Shown: piece after piece, positions 26,781 to 35,710 of the stretch
Position numbering within the stretch: the first letter of the stretch is position 1
How the letters are laid out: each line of letters begins with the position of its first letter
Assembly: GCA_963834015.1 (NCBI GenBank)
Contig: CAWIAG010000004.1
Coordinates: 620,001 to 684,000 of the forward strand
Length of the DNA stretch: 64,000 bases
Source: FEN-1297 sp963834015
GTDB lineage: Bacteria; Bacteroidota; Ignavibacteria; Ignavibacteriales; Ignavibacteriaceae
Direction: 5' to 3'
The notes under the pieces: generated by a model
Database searches by the model: none
Told to the model about the DNA's origin: nothing
What the model saw: only the letters and a program-made list of their open reading frames with translations
Position numbers and translations under genes: made by a program

Positions 26781-29216
26781 TTAACCCAGTACAGCCTCAA
26801 CAATATTTTTTGATCCTGGTTTTGCCGGAGGAATAATATTACCTGAAATTTCTTTGCCGTTAACACTCAGGGCCCTGATTCCCTTTGATACATGCTGTGG
26901 ATTTGTAATCTTAATCTTATATAAGGCGCCTCGGAACTTTCTTTTTAGCTCAAATCCATCCCAGCTTTTGGGTATGCAGGGGTCAATTTTTAAGCCATTG
27001 TACTGCGGCTGTATACCTAATATATACTGTGATGCCGTATAGAAAGTCCATGATGCAGTTCCTGAAAGCCAGGAGTTTTTAGATTCACCTGGTTTAAATG
27101 CATCTTTTCCTGCGATCATTTGAGAATAAACATAAGGTTCGGTTCTATGCAGATCGCTGATTTCTTCAAGGTATGAAGGCGTAATTTTTTTGAAATATTC
27201 AAAAGCCCTGTCTCCGTTACCGACTAAAGTTTCACATATAATTATCCAGGGATTATTGTGGCAAAATATCCCGGCATTTTCCTTATATCCCGGCGGATAT
27301 GTTGAAATTTCTCCCATATTAATATAATATTTTGAAAATGCAGGATTGTTAAGTACAATTCCATATTCGCAATCTAGATATTTTTTAACTGATTCAAGAG
27401 CTTGTTTAGCCTTTCCGTCTTCAAGACCTACTCCGGCCATAATACAATAACCTTGGGATTCTATAAATATTTTTCCTTCTTCGTTCTCTTTGCTCCCTAT
27501 TTTATTGCCGAAATAATCATAAGCCCGGATGAACCACTCTCCATCCCATCCGTATGATTTTATCGCCTCAACCATTGAATCTATATGTTTTCGGCATTCA
27601 CGTGCTTCATCTTCTTTCCTTAATTGTGTACAAATATTTATAAATTCTTCTCCATACGCCACGAACAATCCTGCTATCATCACAGATTCTGCAACTCCGC
27701 CTGTTTTGTTTTCTGTTGTCTGGAATGATTCATCCGGGTTCATTGAAAAACAATTCAGATTCAGGCAGTCATTCCAATCGGCTCTGCCGATTAAGGGAAG
27801 TTTATGCGGACCTAAATTATTAACAACATGGTAAAATGAAAGTTTCAAATGTTCAAACAACGATTTTGCTTTTGACGCATCACTGTCAAATGGTACTTGT
27901 TCATCAAGAATTGACCAATCACCGGTTTCTTTAATATAAGATGACGTGGAAAGTATCAGCCACATTGGGTCATCATTAAAGTTGCTTCCTACCGCCAGGT
28001 TGCCTTTCTTGGTAAGAGGTTGATATTGGTGATATGCTCCTCCATCTTCAAATTGGGTTGCAGCAATATCAAGGATTCTTTCTTTTGCTTTCTGAGGTAT
28101 TTGATGAACAAACCCTATAAGATCCTGGTTTGAATCTCTAAATCCCATTCCACGGCCAATACCGGATTCAAAATATGATGCGCTTCTCGACATATTAAAA
28201 GTAACCATACATTGATACTGATTCCATGTGTTAACCATTCTGTCTAGTTTCTCATCACAACTCTTAACCTGGTAAATGGAAAGAAGTGACTTCCAGTAAT
28301 CTTTTAAATCGTTAAAGGCTTCTTCTACTTTTTCCGATGTCGAATATTTTTCAATGATCTCATTTGCTTTTTCTTTATTAATAACTCCTTTTGATTCCCA
28401 TTTCTTTTCTTGTTCGTTTTCAACGTAGCCAAGAATAAAAACAAATTCTTTTGTCTCCTTTGGTTCCAGTTCTATCTCAATATAATGCGACCCTATAGGT
28501 GACCAGCCGTGTGCAACTGAATTATGTGCTTTTCCCTCGAAGACGGCGTCAGGTTTATCAAATCCATTATATAATCCTAAGAATGATTCACGGTCTGTAT
28601 CAAAACCGGTTATTTTGGTATTAACGGAATAAAACGAATAATGATTTCTTCTTTCTTTATACTCGGTTTTATGATAGATAACCGAATCTTTTATTTCAAC
28701 TTCTCCTGTTGAGAAATTGCGCTGAAAATTGGTTTGGTCTTCTAATGCGTTCCATAAACAAAATTCAACGAAAGAAAACAGTTTTATTGATTTTGTTTTT
28801 TTGCTCTTGTTGGTAAGCTTAACTCTTTGAATCTCACAATTAGTTGTTGTAGGGACAAAGTATAGTACTTCTGCTTCCAGTAATTTTCTTTTACCCTTTA
28901 TAATTGTGTAACCCATGCCGTGCCGGCAGGTATATTTGCTAAGATCAGCTTTTACGGGTTTCCATCCCGGTGACCATACATCTTCATTATCGCTTATATA
29001 AAAATATTTTCCACCGTCATCAATGGGCACATTATTGTATCTGTATCTTGTTATCCTTCTTAATAGCGCGTCCTTATAAAAGCTGTAGCCTCCTGCAGTA
29101 TTGGAGATTAAACTGAAAAAGCTATCACTACCCAAATAATTAATCCAAGGGTAGGGGGTTTTAACATCTGTTATGACGTATTCTTTGTTCTGATCATCGA
29201 AGAAACCGTATTTCAT
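26781..29216 (-). CDS. cellobiose phosphorylase, GH94
   Basis: 811 aa, cytoplasmic (no signal peptide). Converts cellobiose and phosphate to glucose-1-phosphate and glucose. The N-terminus (MKYGFFDDQNKEYVITDVKT) and length equal those of well-known bacterial cellobiose phosphorylases. The (alpha/alpha)6 barrel has GRGMGFRDSNQDLIGF (~354-369), NDDPMWLILSTS, and DWNDCLNL with the probable general acid Asp483. It is third in a minus-strand set after an MFS transporter and ROK kinase, which fits import of cellobiose, phosphorolysis and phosphorylation of the released glucose. Other GH94 specificities (e.g. laminaribiose or cellodextrin) cannot be excluded. Confidence 0.92.
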   Translation of the reverse strand: MKYGFFDDQNKEYVITDVKTPYPWINYLGSDSFFSLISNTAGGYSFYKDALLRRITRYRYNNVPIDDGGKYFYISDNEDVWSPGWKPVKADLSKYTCRHGMGYTIIKGKRKLLEAEVLYFVPTTTNCEIQRVKLTNKSKKTKSIKLFSFVEFCLWNALEDQTNFQRNFSTGEVEIKDSVIYHKTEYKERRNHYSFYSVNTKITGFDTDRESFLGLYNGFDKPDAVFEGKAHNSVAHGWSPIGSHYIEIELEPKETKEFVFILGYVENEQEKKWESKGVINKEKANEIIEKYSTSEKVEEAFNDLKDYWKSLLSIYQVKSCDEKLDRMVNTWNQYQCMVTFNMSRSASYFESGIGRGMGFRDSNQDLIGFVHQIPQKAKERILDIAATQFEDGGAYHQYQPLTKKGNLAVGSNFNDDPMWLILSTSSYIKETGDWSILDEQVPFDSDASKAKSLFEHLKLSFYHVVNNLGPHKLPLIGRADWNDCLNLNCFSMNPDESFQTTENKTGGVAESVMIAGLFVAYGEEFINICTQLRKEDEARECRKHIDSMVEAIKSYGWDGEWFIRAYDYFGNKIGSKENEEGKIFIESQGYCIMAGVGLEDGKAKQALESVKKYLDCEYGIVLNNPAFSKYYINMGEISTYPPGYKENAGIFCHNNPWIIICETLVGNGDRAFEYFKKITPSYLEEISDLHRTEPYVYSQMIAGKDAFKPGESKNSWLSGTASWTFYTASQYILGIQPQYNGLKIDPCIPKSWDGFELKRKFRGALYKIKITNPQHVSKGIRALSVNGKEISGNIIPPAKPGSKNIVEAVLG

Positions 29217-29291
29217 AATTAAATTACCTTTATTTGTTTGCCGGTTATTTTTTATAGTTACTTTATTTTTTTTTAATATTTAAATCGTTAA

Positions 29292-30260
29292 TTAATCCTT
29301 AACCTTAAGTTCATTCCATATTAATGCTGCTGCTCCAATTACCGCTGCATTTCCTCCGGGCAAGGCTGACGGAAGTATTTTTACTTTATTTCTAAATATG
29401 GGTAATAAAAACTTTTCCATATAAAGCTTGGTCGGTTCGAAAATTAATTTACCTGCTCGCGCAAGTCCTCCGAACAAAATAATTGCTTCAGGACTTAGGT
29501 GCGCAACAGTGTCAGCCAGTTTAAGCCCGAGAATTTTACAAGTATAATCAAATGCCTCCAATGCTAATTTATCGCCATTATTTGCTGCTAATGAAATATC
29601 CTTAGCTGTAAGTTGGTTGTAACTTTTATCTCTTAAAATGCTTGGAGTATTTGTGGTAGCAATCAATTCATAGACGGTTCTTCTTATACCGGTTGCAGAA
29701 GCATAAGCTTCCAGACATCCTTTTCTTCCACATCCGCATTCACGGCCGCTCGGATCAACAATTGTGTGCCCGATTTCTCCTGCAAAGCTGTCTGCGCCGT
29801 AAACAAGTTGCCCGTTTACAACTATTCCGCTTCCAAGCCCGGTTCCAAGTGTGATTACCACGAAATCCTTCATGCCCTTTGCGGCACCGAATTGCATTTC
29901 ACCGATTGCGGCCGCGTTTGCGTCGTTGGTTATTGCAGATGGTAGATCATAATTCTCTTTTAAAATCTCTAAAACATTTACTACACCCCAATTTAGGTTA
30001 GGAGGCTGCTCAACTGTTCCTTTAAAGTAATTTGCGTTTGGTGCGCCTATACCGATACCGACTAATTTATATTCACTGGAAATGGTATTATAAATCTCAT
30101 CAACTTTTTGGTGAAGGCGATTAAACAATATGGGCGCCGGTTCTTCTGAGCAGGTTGGAATAGAAGATTCTTTAATACAATTTCCGTCTTTGTCTACGAA
30201 TCCAAAGGCAGTATTTGTACCTCCTACATCAATTCCAAGTGAAACTTTTTTATAGTCCAT
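29292..30260 (-). CDS. ROK-family glucokinase
   Basis: 322 aa, cytoplasmic. ATP loop LGIDVGGTNTAFG is near residue 8, and the catalytic base is Asp113 in TNDANAAA. The zinc site is formed by His165 and the CGCGRKGC cluster (Cys175, 177, 182), the ROK signature. LGTGLGSGIVVNG is the second phosphate motif. It probably phosphorylates glucose released by the GH94 and GH3 enzymes. Its ATG follows the MFS stop by 4 bp, so the two are co-translated; the GH94 gene starts 75 bp further on. Confidence 0.92.
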   Translation of the reverse strand: MDYKKVSLGIDVGGTNTAFGFVDKDGNCIKESSIPTCSEEPAPILFNRLHQKVDEIYNTISSEYKLVGIGIGAPNANYFKGTVEQPPNLNWGVVNVLEILKENYDLPSAITNDANAAAIGEMQFGAAKGMKDFVVITLGTGLGSGIVVNGQLVYGADSFAGEIGHTIVDPSGRECGCGRKGCLEAYASATGIRRTVYELIATTNTPSILRDKSYNQLTAKDISLAANNGDKLALEAFDYTCKILGLKLADTVAHLSPEAIILFGGLARAGKLIFEPTKLYMEKFLLPIFRNKVKILPSALPGGNAAVIGAAALIWNELKVKD

Positions 30261-30264
30261 ACTT

Positions 30265-31593
30265 TTATACCTTGGCCGGTTTTGTAAATATTGGAATATG
30301 GCCTTTTATGCCATAGTAAGCTATAAATAAGTAACATATTACCGGTAAAACAAATGCATGATGAATACCGATTTTATCTGCAATCAATCCCTGGATAACC
30401 GGGATTATTGCGCCACCGACGATTGCCATGCAAAGAATTCCGGAACCTTGTCCTGTATGCTTTCCCAAACCATTAATCGCTAAAGAAAAAATTGTTGGGA
30501 ACATAATTGAATTAAATAATCCAACAAGTAAAATCGACCACATTGCAAAAGAACCGAAAGTGGACATCGAAATTATTACAAGTAATGATGCAATAATTGC
30601 ATTAAATCCGAGTATATTGCCCGGATTTATTTTCCGTTGTACGGCTGAGCCTATAAATCTTCCTACCATGGCTCCGCCCCAATAAAAGGAAACAAACTTG
30701 CCTGCCTGCTCAATTGGTAATCCGACAATATCCTTGTTACCAAAATAATTTACAAGAAAACTCCCTATAGAAACTTCTGCGCCTACATATACAAAAATTC
30801 CTACAGCTCCTAAAATTAAATGTTTATACTTCCATGCGCTTTTATGAACGTGATCATAACTCTGTCCCGTTCCATCGCTTGATGCTACTGAGCCTGATTC
30901 AATTTGTGGCAACTTAATTAAAGCAAAAACTCCGGCTATTATCAGTAGCGCGGCAGCTAAAGCTAAATAAGGAAATTGAACGGCGTTTGCTTCCGCTAAC
31001 TGGTAAGCTGTTAACTGCGCCGGGCTTAATTTCTGAATATCTTCAGTGCTCTTAACAGCGATTGAAAGAATTAGCAAAGATCCGAAATAAGGGGCAATGG
31101 TTGTTCCAAAAGAGTTAAATGCCTGGGTCAATGTTAATCTGCTGGATGCTGTTTCAGGTTTTCCCAAAATTACCACATAAGGATTAGCAGCAACCTGCAA
31201 AAGAGTGATGCCGGAAGCAAGGATAAACAATGCAAGAAGGAATAATGGGTATGATCTTAACCCGGCAGCAGGGTAGAAAAATAAACAGCCTACGCCGGCT
31301 GTAATTAAACCCGTAATAATTCCTCTTTTATAACCAATTTTTTCTACTATAATTCCCGAAGGTAGTGATACAATGAAATATGCTGTAAAAAAACAAAACT
31401 GGATAAGCATTACTTCCGCATAACTTAAGGAAAACACTGCTTTAAGATGCGGAATGAGAATATCGTTTAAACACGTTAGAAAACCCCACATGAAAAACAG
31501 TGTAGTAAGAATTGTTAATTCCGGTGTGTAATTCTTTTTTGAAGAATTAAAATTATTTACTTTTCCAAACGTATCTGATGCTAAAATAGCCAT
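30265..31593 (-). CDS. MFS sugar:H+ symporter, FucP/GluP type
   Basis: 442 aa with about 12 transmembrane helices. The first helix region FFMWGFLTCLNDILIPHLK is the FucP-family hallmark, with the acidic and asparagine residues used for proton coupling. Loop 2-3 has SGIIVEKIGYKRGI, and QVAANPYVVILGKPE is also typical of GluP/FucP proteins. Operon position before ROK kinase and cellobiose phosphorylase indicates glucose or glucose-disaccharide import. It is the first gene of the operon; a ~500-bp upstream region holds the promoter. Confidence 0.9.
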   Translation of the reverse strand: MAILASDTFGKVNNFNSSKKNYTPELTILTTLFFMWGFLTCLNDILIPHLKAVFSLSYAEVMLIQFCFFTAYFIVSLPSGIIVEKIGYKRGIITGLITAGVGCLFFYPAAGLRSYPLFLLALFILASGITLLQVAANPYVVILGKPETASSRLTLTQAFNSFGTTIAPYFGSLLILSIAVKSTEDIQKLSPAQLTAYQLAEANAVQFPYLALAAALLIIAGVFALIKLPQIESGSVASSDGTGQSYDHVHKSAWKYKHLILGAVGIFVYVGAEVSIGSFLVNYFGNKDIVGLPIEQAGKFVSFYWGGAMVGRFIGSAVQRKINPGNILGFNAIIASLLVIISMSTFGSFAMWSILLVGLFNSIMFPTIFSLAINGLGKHTGQGSGILCMAIVGGAIIPVIQGLIADKIGIHHAFVLPVICYLFIAYYGIKGHIPIFTKPAKV

Positions 31594-32104
31594 ACTTGAA
31601 GGCTCCTTATCGTATTATAATATTGCAAGTAGAATTGAATGGTAAATTGATTTTACCTAAAACAATTTTTTATAACCCAAATTAGTAATAATACCTGTAA
31701 ACAACATTTATTTCAATTGATTTTTTTAGTGGTATTATCAAAAAAATTCTACTATTAATTCGATAAAACTGTTAAATATAGTTAGTTTACCGGTTTACAG
31801 CACTTATTTAGTGCAAATTTTGTGCCCTAGAATGCATTCTCAAAATATGGCGGAATTACTTATTTATTTGATATTAAGTCAATTGTGTAAATTATTGTAT
31901 TATTTAGCTTATTATTTTAATAACCGCCCTTATTAAAATGATAACAAAATAATTAAACCGGTTCAATCTGTAGCTAATGCTTATTGTAAATATCCCAGTA
32001 TCTTTAAAAGTTTATGATATGATTCTTTTTGAAGAATCCGGCATATACTCACATCGGAGAGGTTTAAAATTTTAACATTGTATGTATAAAATAAAAATAC
32101 AGGT
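31594..32104. other. regulatory/intergenic region upstream of the cellobiose operon
   Basis: AT-rich, no gene visible. A perfect 10-bp inverted repeat 'attttaataa' / 'ttattaaaat' with spacer ccgccc lies at 31914-31939 and could be an operator or a hairpin. 'aaggctcctta' precedes the MFS start on the minus strand (aaggagcctt), a usable ribosome binding site. Confidence 0.45.
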
Positions 32105-32245
32105 ATGTCTGGAGTACCAAGCTTTAAAAACTTATTAGATAGATGGAAGTTAAATTTTAATAACTTAATAAAAATGAAAAAGGATAATAAAATTCCCGAC
32201 CGGGAAATAAGTGAAGGGACTTTTTATTTAAACGAGAATATCTAA
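32105..32245 (+). CDS. possible 46-aa basic small protein
   Basis: ATG to TAA frame encoding a hydrophilic, Lys/Asn-rich peptide (MSGVPSFKNLLDRWKLNFN at the start). A bidirectional terminator begins 31 bp after its stop, which is consistent with a transcript ending here. Only a weak SD (acaggt) is seen, and there is no homology by eye. It may be chance. Confidence 0.3.
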   Translation: MSGVPSFKNLLDRWKLNFNNLIKMKKDNKIPDREISEGTFYLNENI

Positions 32246-32276
32246 AAACAGATCATTTCTTCAAATATAAATGGAT

Positions 32277-32307
32277 AAAAAGCCTGCCGTAAAAGGGCAG
32301 GCTTTTT
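32277..32307. terminator. bidirectional Rho-independent terminator
   Basis: Perfect 12-bp stem 'aaaaagcctgcc' / 'ggcaggcttttt' with a 7-nt loop; A run on one side and T run on the other. It serves the minus-strand BCAM0308-like gene (stop 18 bp away) and anything transcribed from the left. Confidence 0.88.
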
Positions 32308-32324
32308 ATAATTTGGAGGTTTGA

Positions 32325-32813
32325 TTATTGTCGTTCCCATAAGACTCTGATACTCTTTTCTCCATCTGAATACATAAAAGTAAAATTACCCTGATAAGAC
32401 TTGGATAATGCTTCCCCGATCCTTTTTGCGATATGAATTCCAGTTGTAGTTAGAATGGCTTTACTCTTTTCCGGTTTAAACATCATAATCCTCTCAAGTG
32501 GCCTTTCTTTTTTTTCAGTTTTCTCCATATTCATAATCAGGTTGGAAATTTCTTTTTCGTGTTCACTGTAAAACCGCCCCTTAATTTCTACAAAACCGGC
32601 AGGATAGTTGTCGTTTATTCTTTTGCAGGCCGGGCAGGTGGTTTCTCGCAGGTTGTTTATTTGATCTTTCCATGTCCACTTACCGTTTGAAAAGATCGCG
32701 CCACAATTGCTGCATACCATCGCAGCTTTAGCCGTATTCGTTTTCATATCAAAGTCTTTTCTTTTTTCCCTGATCAATCTGTCAATTCTTTTTTTAGAGC
32801 CCTTAGCTTCCAT
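32325..32813 (-). CDS. BCAM0308-family zinc-ribbon protein (NMD3-like)
   Basis: 162 aa, soluble. An N-terminal basic helix (KKRIDRLIREKRKDF) is followed by a zinc ribbon with Cys34/Cys37 (VCSNCG) and Cys60/Cys63 (TCPACKR). Then come NYPAGFVEIKGRFYSEHEKEI and LTTTGIHIAKRIGEALSKSYQG, the pattern of the BCAM0308 family, which shares the N-terminal zinc module with the ribosome export factor NMD3. The biochemical role in bacteria is not established; RNA or ribosome contact is a guess from the fold. Monocistronic, with its own terminator. Confidence 0.8.
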   Translation of the reverse strand: MEAKGSKKRIDRLIREKRKDFDMKTNTAKAAMVCSNCGAIFSNGKWTWKDQINNLRETTCPACKRINDNYPAGFVEIKGRFYSEHEKEISNLIMNMEKTEKKERPLERIMMFKPEKSKAILTTTGIHIAKRIGEALSKSYQGNFTFMYSDGEKSIRVLWERQ

Positions 32814-33447
32814 ACATCCTCCATCATAGTTAGATTTTTATGAAAATAAATATCCATTTGATTCTTTTCAATGCACCTTATTAATGCATTAAATATGAGT
32901 AGTATTTTATATAAAGTTTATGTTAAATCTACCTCCTGATAATTAGGTAATAAAATAATTTAATCCCTACGGCCAAATTAATATTCTTCATTTAAATTTT
33001 AGACGCTTGAATTGTTGAATTGTACGGGGATTTGGAATTTTACTCAAAATGAAAATATTTCCTTCTTGGTAATGGTATTAATCTAACGTTCTTGCTTTGT
33101 ATTGTCAACATTTTTTTTTAATACCCGTTACTTTAGTGATAAGGTGCATAAATGTTTTCCATGAAATTGTAAATATTTTATCGTTTGTAATTATTTCCGG
33201 AGTATTTTCCCGCTAAAATTTATTTATATGAAATGTAATTCCAATAAATATTCTAAGAATTTAACAACTATTCAATGTTTGATTAAAAATAGAATCTTTA
33301 AGCAAAATAAATTGATTGCATATTACTTATTGACGGCAAGGTCTAATGGCATTATTTTATAAGTAATTATACTGTCCTTTTAAATTATAAAAATAAAATC
33401 AAAAATATTTTTCTTAAATTACTTAATAAAAAATCTAAAATTATTCT
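32814..33447. other. long AT-rich intergenic region, nothing recognised
   Basis: 634 bp between divergent genes with no ORF, repeat copy or RNA structure that I can support. It must contain the promoters of both flanking genes. 'ggaggatgtatgg' (minus strand reading: ccatacatcctcc on plus) overlaps the BCAM0308-like start. Confidence 0.4.
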
Positions 33448-33987
33448 ATGAAAGCATTGTTAATTATTGATATGCAGAACGGTTCGTTCGATGATTACAG
33501 CCGGCGGTATGATGCACTTAACGTAATCGAGCGGATTAATAAACTTTCCGGTAGTATCTCTTTAAGTAATGGTAAAGTGATTTTTATTCAGCATAATGGG
33601 CCCGAAGGCGATATTTTTGAACCAAATACTGAAGGATGGAAAATCCTCCCGGCATTAGTAAGGAGTAAAAATGATCTACTCGTTAATAAGAGTGTTTGTG
33701 ATTCATTTTATAAAACAGATCTGGAAACTATTCTAAATGAAAATAAAATTACTGAAATTATCATAACCGGCTGCGCAACTGATTTTTGTGTCGATACTAC
33801 CATACGTTCAGCAGTAAGCAAAAATTATGATGTAACTGTGGTTTCTGATGCACATACTACCACTGACCGCCCGCATCTTAAAGCAATAGAGATAATAAAA
33901 CATCATAATTGGGTATGGGAAAATTTAATAACTCCTTCAAAGGCTGTTAAAGTAATTCCATTTGAAGAATTAATTACGGAATTATAA
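33448..33987 (+). CDS. isochorismatase-fold cysteine hydrolase
   Basis: 179 aa cytoplasmic alpha/beta hydrolase. The catalytic triad of this family is complete: Asp8 (LLIIDMQNGSF), Lys81 (VNKSVCDSFY) and Cys114 in GCATDFCVDTTIRSA, with the usual cis-peptide region before it. Members hydrolyse nicotinamide, isochorismate, N-carbamoyl or other amides. The short length and AHTTTDR stretch fit the general cysteine hydrolase group and not nicotinamidase in particular. Its substrate cannot be named. Monocistronic between divergent and convergent neighbours. Confidence 0.87.
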   Translation: MKALLIIDMQNGSFDDYSRRYDALNVIERINKLSGSISLSNGKVIFIQHNGPEGDIFEPNTEGWKILPALVRSKNDLLVNKSVCDSFYKTDLETILNENKITEIIITGCATDFCVDTTIRSAVSKNYDVTVVSDAHTTTDRPHLKAIEIIKHHNWVWENLITPSKAVKVIPFEELITEL

Positions 33988-34056
33988 CAAGAGGGGGAAT
34001 TTCGGGTTTTTCCTGGAATTAAATAAGTATACTTTTTGGTTAAAATAATTACACAA

Positions 34057-35349
34057 TTATAATCCGTATCCAAGTAAAATAGAAAATGAATTTAATTTTA
34101 CATTGTTAACCTGACCGTCAAATAAACTTTTGCTGAATTTACTTAATCCCAATTCATACTGTATATCAACTGTTATATATTTCTGAAAGTTAATTCCTGC
34201 CCCTATAACAAAACTATATTCCGGACTATTAACCTCGCTTGGATTAATACTGTCGTAGTAAAGGTTAATTGGGTAAGAGAAATAATCTTTAATATTATAT
34301 ATATTATCGATTCTTCCGTTGCGGAAAAAATCAAATTGTGGGCCGGCATAAAGTCTGGGGTTTATTTTTGTCTCTCTGAATGAATATTGAAATAGCAATG
34401 GGAGTTCAATGAAAGTAACAAAAATGTCGCGGTGGTAAGCAAAAGTAGAAGGAGGAACTAATTGATCGAAACTACCGCCTTTTGAACTGTAGAATAATCC
34501 AGATTTTAAGCCTATATTATTACTAAAACTCCAAACCAGGGAAATCCCTGCAGAATAATCAAGGAATTGACCGCTTGAGGAATTATTCCCGTTAATTGTT
34601 ATGCCTAAGTATGAATTACTTATCCCTCCGACCAGTTCTACTGAAGTTAATCCATGATAATTATAACCCGGCTCATTTATAACATAATCCTGATAAGATC
34701 CGGTTACTGTACCAATTACAGCTCCTCCTAAACCAAATACAATTGCACCGGCTATAGCAGCAAATTCCGGTGGAATTGCATCCTGGTCACCGGAAGTAAT
34801 GTCCGCATTTCTTATGCCGACTAATATTCCCAGTAGGGCATAAAAACCTGCCCCTTCTGCCATTCCCGTCAACCGGTTGTTAAATGAAATTAGGTTCACA
34901 TCTTTAGTAGCCAAAGAAATACTTCTCTTAGTTGTGGACATGCCGGAAATGACATCATTCAAGTATAAGGAATCTCCTTTTAATAAAATATATTTTGCAG
35001 TAACTATATCGCCATTATTTAATTGGATATTATGTACCATCTCGTCATTATAATAATCCGTACTTTGACGCATTTCCTTTATTTCTGAAATATTATATGA
35101 TGACTTAAATTTCTCCGATGGCACTATTTGCGTAGTCATGAAGATTATTGAATCAGGCCTTGCGTTCAGACTGTCGGCTTCGTAAACTTCATTAGAATTT
35201 GTTACAACTTTTACTGTTCTGTCTTCTACCTTTTTATTTACTTTATTATAAAATTCTTGGGGAGAATTAAAATCTTTAATTGTGTATGTATCAACACACG
35301 CGGAAATAAATAAAATTGGAATGATTGCCGGGATATTACGGAACTTCAT
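34057..35349 (-). CDS. lipoprotein with C-terminal outer-membrane beta-barrel-like domain
   Basis: 430 aa. The N-terminus IPAIIPILFISACVDTY is a lipoprotein signal with Cys18. Residues ~40-150 are a soluble beta-rich region (VVTNSNEVYEADSL, IQLNNGDIVTAKYILLKGD) like small beta domains that handle metal- or membrane-stress responses in Bacteroidota. A glycine-rich hydrophobic stretch at ~165-220 (GFYALLGILVGI, IAGAIVFGLGGAVIGTVTG) precedes about eight amphipathic beta strands resembling a PorT/OmpW-type small barrel, ending LGYGL. No enzyme motif. The function is unknown. Monocistronic. Confidence 0.65.
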   Translation of the reverse strand: MKFRNIPAIIPILFISACVDTYTIKDFNSPQEFYNKVNKKVEDRTVKVVTNSNEVYEADSLNARPDSIIFMTTQIVPSEKFKSSYNISEIKEMRQSTDYYNDEMVHNIQLNNGDIVTAKYILLKGDSLYLNDVISGMSTTKRSISLATKDVNLISFNNRLTGMAEGAGFYALLGILVGIRNADITSGDQDAIPPEFAAIAGAIVFGLGGAVIGTVTGSYQDYVINEPGYNYHGLTSVELVGGISNSYLGITINGNNSSSGQFLDYSAGISLVWSFSNNIGLKSGLFYSSKGGSFDQLVPPSTFAYHRDIFVTFIELPLLFQYSFRETKINPRLYAGPQFDFFRNGRIDNIYNIKDYFSYPINLYYDSINPSEVNSPEYSFVIGAGINFQKYITVDIQYELGLSKFSKSLFDGQVNNVKLNSFSILLGYGL

Positions 35350-35569
35350 AATCGCCCCTCGTATTTAATTATAAAGATTCTGAATACAGACTAATAGCTT
35401 AAAAGAATATTGTATTGAAATTACTTTAAATAATAGTGAAAATCAATTACTCTGGAAGTCTTTTAATTTAAGCAATCTTAATGCATATATAATTTTGCAA
35501 CTATATTCCATACTATAAAAATTTTAACATATATTGAATTAACATATTTCTTATCTAATTATTCCCGGA

Positions 35570-35609
35570 GAGAGTTTATATGCTGTCTTTAGCCTCCATA
35601 TAAACTCTC
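35570..35609. other. long perfect hairpin next to the DUF1670-like element
   Basis: 13-bp perfect stem 'gagagtttatatg' / 'catataaactctc' with a 14-nt loop, extended by ccgga / tccgg after a 2-nt bulge. A run of seven T follows 21 bp later (35631-35637). No gene end lies nearby on the plus strand, so it may be the 3' end of a small RNA or part of an older mobile element. The rest of 35350-35660 shows no gene. Confidence 0.5.
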
Positions 35610-35660
35610 AATCCGGATTTATTATCTGTCTTTTTTTAACGTCGTTATTTAAAGTTTAGG

Positions 35661-35678
35661 TCATATGACCACAGGAGA
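35661..35678 (+). repeat. left terminal inverted repeat of the DUF1670-like element
   Basis: Sequence tcatatgaccacaggaga; matches the reverse complement of 37483-37500 at 16 of 18 positions. Confidence 0.65.
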
Positions 35679-35710
35679 TTAATTTTCCAGTACAAATTGG
35701 AGGATCTCCG

